A DNA stretch of 8,110 nt, taken from NCBI GenBank assembly GCA_900765575.1, contig CAAFRW010000014.1:1-8110 (forward strand), written 5' to 3'. Shown here one piece after another: positions 6,092 through 8,110 of the stretch; the stretch's first letter is position 1, and the number at the start of each line of letters is the position of its first letter. Made by a program: the position numbers and the translations under genes. This DNA is from Bacteroidaceae bacterium (GTDB lineage: Bacteria; Bacteroidota; Bacteroidia; Bacteroidales; Bacteroidaceae). Under the pieces are notes generated by a model, which made no database searches, was not told where the DNA came from, and saw only the letters and a program-made list of their open reading frames with translations.

Positions 6092-7456
6092 TTAAAAATC
6101 AATTTCCATCCGAAGTCCAATCATGTGGTAGCTAACGCCAGCCTTTCCTTTACCTTCGGCTACTTTAGTATAATCCTTTGTCGGAGCTCCTGTAACATCA
6201 TGACCTACAAACAATTTTCCTTTTCCGTTTGCATAACGGTCATTATCGGAATACTGATAGTTCAGTACAAACTTCACAGCATTATTTACATAGAAATTCA
6301 AACCTACCGTATAGTTTTGTCCGGAACCTCCAAATATATCCTTATCATTCAAAGTCAAATAATCATGACGTAACATCAATTCCAAATCGCCCCATTTCTT
6401 TCCGCGGGAAGGTTGTGTAAATTCGCCCTCACTCACATTGAAACGTTGTTGACCGCCAAACAATAGACATCCGATTTGAGCATAATATCCGTCAAATTTA
6501 TAGCTGTTAACCAAAGCTGAAGTATGGTTGGCAATGTATTCGGTTTGATAACGGAAAGGACCGTAATATCCGGCAGACTCCAAACCATAAATAACCGTAT
6601 GATTTACATCTTTAATCACGTCCGTATCCAAGTATTTCTTACGATTGATACTGGTAGAATTACGTGTACTGTATCTGGCACCTCCGTAATCGCCAACCGC
6701 TTCATCAGTTTTCGGGGTACGATAAGAAGCCTTCGCTCCGAAATACAAGCCTGCTTTACGGTCTTTGGTATAAGGCATATAACCTACCTTACCTGTAAAA
6801 GAATAACCTTGACTACGGCCGTAATCCTTATTATTATCTTCTACATTGGTTATTTCCTCTGTTCCGGCTACTGTCTGGAAAAACATACCGCCCGATGCAC
6901 GGAAATGGTCACGCAAATATTCTACCTGCAAACCGATATGCCGTGAAGGAACCAATGCTTTGATGACCATAGGACGTTCCATAAAGGCAAGATACCGGGA
7001 ACTTGTTGTCTGTTCCATAGAAAAGTCCTCTTTAAAGTTACCAGCCTTAATCGCTATATTTTTAATTCCGCTGAATTCAATAATCGCATCTTTCAACTCA
7101 CAAGTACCATTGGCAAAGTCTAAATCCACTTCACCATACCAATCTTTTGTAATTTGTCCTTTTACAGCAAAACGGGCACGACGTATGGACGCATTGTTGC
7201 CAATCTTGTCGAAATCTTTGTCAAGCCCCCAAAAAGCGGCCCCGTCAATCTGAACCCGGTTATCAAACCAGAATTTGTAACTTCCATCTTTGGATTCAAA
7301 GACTAGTACATTGTTGCGTTGCTCCGCACGAAGCACATCCCTGTCGACTTTTACGCCATATTGGTTATAGCGCACGACATCATCGTCCTCCTGAGCCATT
7401 ACATTACCGTACACCAGTAGCAAGGCTGCCGTTAATAACATACTTAAATTTTTCAT
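6092..7456 (-). CDS. OprO/OprP-type (phosphate-selective porin family) outer-membrane porin (454 aa)
   Basis: A Sec signal peptide covers residues 1-21 (hydrophobic core, then NVMA before QEDDD). The mature protein is rich in alternating aromatic strands with short turns and ends in the classic outer-membrane C-terminal strand MIGLRMEIDF with a terminal Phe. Family signs are the stretch IRRARFAVKGQITKDW (91-106) followed by YGEVDLDFANG, and the long segment LKDAIIEFSG...NIAIKAGNFKEDFSMEQ...SSRYLAFMERP (121-162), seen across OprO/OprP relatives. An acidic linker and a helix-like segment at 22-50 precede the barrel. In Pseudomonas these porins are trimers that pass phosphate or pyrophosphate; in Bacteroidetes the specificity is generally unknown, and I see no way to confirm phosphate selectivity here. 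It begins 21 bp after the regulator and is followed by the lamin-tail lipoprotein, suggesting an envelope operon. Confidence 0.9.
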   Translation of the reverse strand: MKNLSMLLTAALLLVYGNVMAQEDDDVVRYNQYGVKVDRDVLRAEQRNNVLVFESKDGSYKFWFDNRVQIDGAAFWGLDKDFDKIGNNASIRRARFAVKGQITKDWYGEVDLDFANGTCELKDAIIEFSGIKNIAIKAGNFKEDFSMEQTTSSRYLAFMERPMVIKALVPSRHIGLQVEYLRDHFRASGGMFFQTVAGTEEITNVEDNNKDYGRSQGYSFTGKVGYMPYTKDRKAGLYFGAKASYRTPKTDEAVGDYGGARYSTRNSTSINRKKYLDTDVIKDVNHTVIYGLESAGYYGPFRYQTEYIANHTSALVNSYKFDGYYAQIGCLLFGGQQRFNVSEGEFTQPSRGKKWGDLELMLRHDYLTLNDKDIFGGSGQNYTVGLNFYVNNAVKFVLNYQYSDNDRYANGKGKLFVGHDVTGAPTKDYTKVAEGKGKAGVSYHMIGLRMEIDF

Positions 7457-7477
7457 GTGTATAGATTTTAGAATAGG

Positions 7478-8110
7478 TTATAATAATTGTATATATTGCA
7501 CTAGATTTTCATCGCGTTCCAATTTTAATTTTTTTCGGAAACGGTATCGGCTGATTTCAACGCTTTTGGTAGTAATGTTCAGCAAACTGGCTATCTCCTT
7601 ACTGGAGAATCCCAGCCGTAAAAGAATGGCTAACCGTTTTTCCTGCTCTGTCAGATTTGGACAACGCATCATCAATTTGCTCACAAAATTTTTATGCATT
7701 GCATCCACCTGAGTGTAGAATTGCTCCATTTCCTGAGAGAATTTCATACTTTCACGCAACTCAATAATTTGTTCTTTCAACCGTCCCCTCATGACCTCAA
7801 TATCGTCTACAGCTGAAATGTCCGCCAAATGATTACTGACTTCCTCCAAATAATCACGTTGCTGCTTAATGTGAAGTGCCAGATTTATTAACTCCCTGCG
7901 TTTCATCTCTATTCTACTGGACAGAACATCAAACTGGGAGGTAACAGAGTTCATATCCATACGATTCAACTCATTATGAGCCTCCGACCTGCGGAGACGC
8001 TCTTCCTCCAACGCTTGTTCCACCATCCGGTGCCGCTGAACTTGCCTATAGATAACCTTCAACAACATACGTCCACCTAATAAAGCCAACACGAAAAAGA
8101 GGGAGAGATA
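7478..8110 (-). CDS. Membrane-anchored LuxR-type HTH regulator with coiled coil (partial, N-terminus off the right edge)
   Basis: The frame is open to the right edge, so this is the last 210 residues of a larger protein; the GTG at 8092-8090 is probably internal. Reading inward: a transmembrane segment (YLSLFFVLALLGGRMLLKVIY, about 8110-8048), a long charged coiled coil (about 8040-7700), and a C-terminal LuxR-type HTH (about 7654-7523) with LTEQEKRLAILLRLGF, the recognition region SSKEIASLLNITTKSVEISRYRFRKKL and a short tail. This C-terminal plan is common in Bacteroidetes regulators whose periplasmic N-terminus carries either TPR repeats or a sensor (propeller plus Y_Y_Y) domain; which one cannot be seen here. 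It has no visible kinase or receiver domain. It would bind DNA while anchored in the inner membrane. Its stop is 21 bp from the porin start, so it may control the porin and lipoprotein and possibly be co-transcribed with them. Confidence 0.88.
   Translation of the reverse strand, partial: YLSLFFVLALLGGRMLLKVIYRQVQRHRMVEQALEEERLRRSEAHNELNRMDMNSVTSQFDVLSSRIEMKRRELINLALHIKQQRDYLEEVSNHLADISAVDDIEVMRGRLKEQIIELRESMKFSQEMEQFYTQVDAMHKNFVSKLMMRCPNLTEQEKRLAILLRLGFSSKEIASLLNITTKSVEISRYRFRKKLKLERDENLVQYIQLL

Noticed and set aside
6524..6946. Plus-strand open frame of 140 codons
   Set aside because: It is a shadow of the porin gene, rich in Ile/Thr from complementary strand codons.
8090..8092. GTG as the true start of the HTH regulator
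   Set aside because: The frame stays open to the window edge, and the residues just upstream (YLSLFF) complete a transmembrane segment, so the gene continues outside the window.

Overview
The window is about 8.1 kb of Bacteroidetes (most likely Bacteroidales, Bacteroides/Parabacteroides-like) chromosome. The case rests on a TAnnTTTG-type -7 promoter box, leaders without Shine-Dalgarno sites, lipoproteins with short Cys-terminated signals, a large membrane-anchored LuxR-type regulator with a coiled coil, and moderate-to-low GC. Every supported gene is on the minus strand, so transcription runs from right to left. No tRNA, rRNA, CRISPR array, insertion sequence or phage gene is visible.

Layout in transcription order (right to left). 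(a) 8110-7478: C-terminal part of a transmembrane, coiled-coil, LuxR-HTH regulator that continues past the right edge. (b) 7456-6092: an OprO/OprP-type outer-membrane porin, 21 bp downstream of the regulator. (c) 6058-5219: a lipoprotein with an Ig-like region and a lamin-tail domain, 33 bp downstream of the porin. (d) An intergenic gap of about 120 bp holding a perfect 15-bp inverted repeat. (e) 5098-4454 and 4446-3976: a conserved protein with CYTH-like traits, then a clear CYTH triphosphatase-family protein 7 bp downstream. (f) An 82-bp gap with two stem-loops, probably a terminator. (g) 3893-2181: an SLC13/DASS-type anion transporter with unusual binding-site motifs. (h) 2141-681: a 486-aa protein of unknown family with a central membrane hairpin, then 670-308: a 120-aa lipoprotein 10 bp downstream. 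(i) 250-1: the N-terminal half of a YbaK-type Cys-tRNA(Pro) deacylase with its own promoter, cut by the left edge.

The genes may form one or two functional groups. The porin and surface-type lipoprotein are envelope proteins; the CYTH pair suggests hydrolysis of triphosphate or short polyphosphate in the cytoplasm; the SLC13-like carrier moves organic or inorganic anions. Together they could serve uptake and handling of a phosphorylated or carboxylated anion under the upstream regulator. This is inference from adjacency and family; nothing in the sequence fixes the substrate. The least explained parts are the 214-aa CYTH neighbour, the 486-aa membrane protein with its lipoprotein partner, and the long inverted repeat ahead of the CYTH pair.
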